Shown here: in pieces, positions 6,751-7,052 of the stretch
Layout of the letters: every line of letters begins with the position of its first letter
Numbering within the stretch: the first letter of the stretch is position 1
Source of the DNA: Acidobacteriota bacterium
GTDB taxonomy: Bacteria > Acidobacteriota > Vicinamibacteria > Vicinamibacterales > Vicinamibacteraceae
NCBI GenBank assembly: GCA_023427865.1
Contig: JAEYZV010000470.1
Span: forward strand, 1 to 7,052
Direction: 5' to 3'
DNA length: 7,052 nt
Translations under genes and position numbers: made by a program
The notes under the pieces: generated by a model
The model's database searches: none
What the model saw: the letters and a program-made list of their open reading frames with translations, nothing else
Told to the model about the DNA's origin: nothing

Positions 6751-6785
6751 AAGTCAGAAGTCAGAAGTCAGAAGACACAAGTCGG
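6751..6785. repeat. AAGTCAG heptamer tandem repeat
   Basis: Three perfect AAGTCAG copies (6751-6771) are followed by two degenerate units, AAGACAC (6772-6778) and AAGTCGG (6779-6785). The array lies in the divergent intergenic region, 57 bp before the start of the rightward secreted protein gene. It looks like a short simple-sequence intergenic array that may vary in copy number. It is outside the visible coding frame, so length change would affect only spacing of control signals. No function is evident. Confidence 0.7.
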
Positions 6786-6841
6786 ACGTCGACTCACGCG
6801 ATCTCGACCGACGCATGCATCGACTGGCAAAGGGCACTCAC

Positions 6842-7052
6842 ATGAAGCAGCACATCATCAGGACCGCGGCGCTGGCCGCATGGGTGAGCGTGGCGACGAC
6901 GGGCGTGGCGTTTGCGCAGGAGCCGGCCGCGCCAGCGGATCCGGGCGCACAGGCCGCCCCGGCGGGGTCGCAGGGCGATTCGGCAAAGGCTAAGGCCGTG
7001 ATCGACGCGGTCGTCAAGGCCATGGGCGGCGACAAGGTCACCAGGATGACCT
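6842..7052 (+). CDS. Secreted protein, N-terminal fragment cut by the window edge
   Basis: An ATG at 6842 opens a frame that runs off the right edge after 70 codons. AAAGGG lies seven bases upstream (6829-6834). Residues 1-25 look like a Sec signal peptide: MKQHIIR, a hydrophobic run to about 22, then a probable cleavage AFA|Q (25/26). Residues 26-47 are a low-complexity Ala/Pro/Gly/Gln linker. From about 49 a helix begins (AVIDAVVKAMGGDKV), ending at the edge. A helix of the type x-(I/V)-(L/V)-(D/x)-x-x-x-x-A-(L/M)-GG is common at the start of secreted proteins with an outer-membrane lipoprotein-sorting (LolA-like) or related fold, but too little is visible to assign a family. The gene is divergent from the flavoprotein operon and may share its control region. 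Confident as an exported protein gene, not as to function. Confidence 0.75.
   Translation, partial: MKQHIIRTAALAAWVSVATTGVAFAQEPAAPADPGAQAAPAGSQGDSAKAKAVIDAVVKAMGGDKVTRMT

Noticed and set aside
6786..6841. Sigma-70 promoter directly upstream of the secreted protein gene
   Set aside because: Looked for -35 and -10 hexamers with 16-18 bp spacing; none is convincing. Only small palindromes (GTCGAC, ATGCAT) are seen.
6715..6993. Plus-strand open frame spanning the heptamer repeat and the start of the secreted protein gene
   Set aside because: It overlaps the better frame beginning at 6842, which has a Shine-Dalgarno and a classic signal peptide. This frame becomes Gly/Arg-rich with no such features.
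1..7052. CRISPR array, tRNA, rRNA, insertion sequence, prophage or defence genes
   Set aside because: No regularly spaced repeats with spacers, no tRNA cloverleaf, no transposase or integrase motif and no nuclease/helicase defence gene was found on either strand.

Overview
The window is a dense, high-GC stretch of bacterial chromosome (roughly two thirds G+C by eye) carrying five complete protein genes and one gene cut by the right edge. No RNA genes, CRISPR arrays, insertion sequences or phage genes are visible. The gene families, the lipoprotein joining a SurA-like N-terminus to a DsbA-like domain, the PAS hybrid kinase and the heptamer intergenic repeat suggest a Gram-negative environmental bacterium. 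Acidobacteriota (Vicinamibacteria-like) is my best guess, but it is an inference and not a firm assignment.

Layout. Bases 1-106 hold an imperfect 25-bp direct repeat and the undefined 5' side of the first gene. An AI-2E family membrane protein runs rightward (107-1288). Its stop codon overlaps that of a leftward gene in a shared CTAG. The leftward genes form a compact four-gene cluster, listed here in order of transcription: a BaiN/HI0933-type flavoprotein (6617 to 5355), an exported TraB/GumN protein (5358 to 4405), a lipoprotein with a SurA-like N-terminal region and a DsbA-like thioredoxin domain (4378 to 3323), and a soluble PAS hybrid histidine kinase with two receiver domains (3339 to 1285). 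Genes 1/2 overlap by 4 bp (ATGA) and genes 3/4 by 17 bp. Genes 2/3 are 26 bp apart, with a strong GC hairpin across that junction. These distances imply one operon with translational coupling.

The region between the flavoprotein and the rightward gene at the right edge is a divergent control region. It holds three tandem 11-bp units of the form YTTARC-N5 (6661-6693), which resemble the Pho boxes bound by PhoB/SphR-type response regulators. It also holds AAGTCAG heptamer repeats (6751-6785). The rightward gene (from 6842) encodes a secreted protein of which only about 70 codons are visible.

How the parts may work together (inference): the cluster joins a cytoplasmic flavoprotein, two exported proteins (one a thiol-disulfide/chaperone-like lipoprotein) and a cytoplasmic phosphorelay protein, so an envelope or redox homeostasis role is possible. 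All four families are individually known. The unusual points are the combination and the control elements, not any single new protein family.
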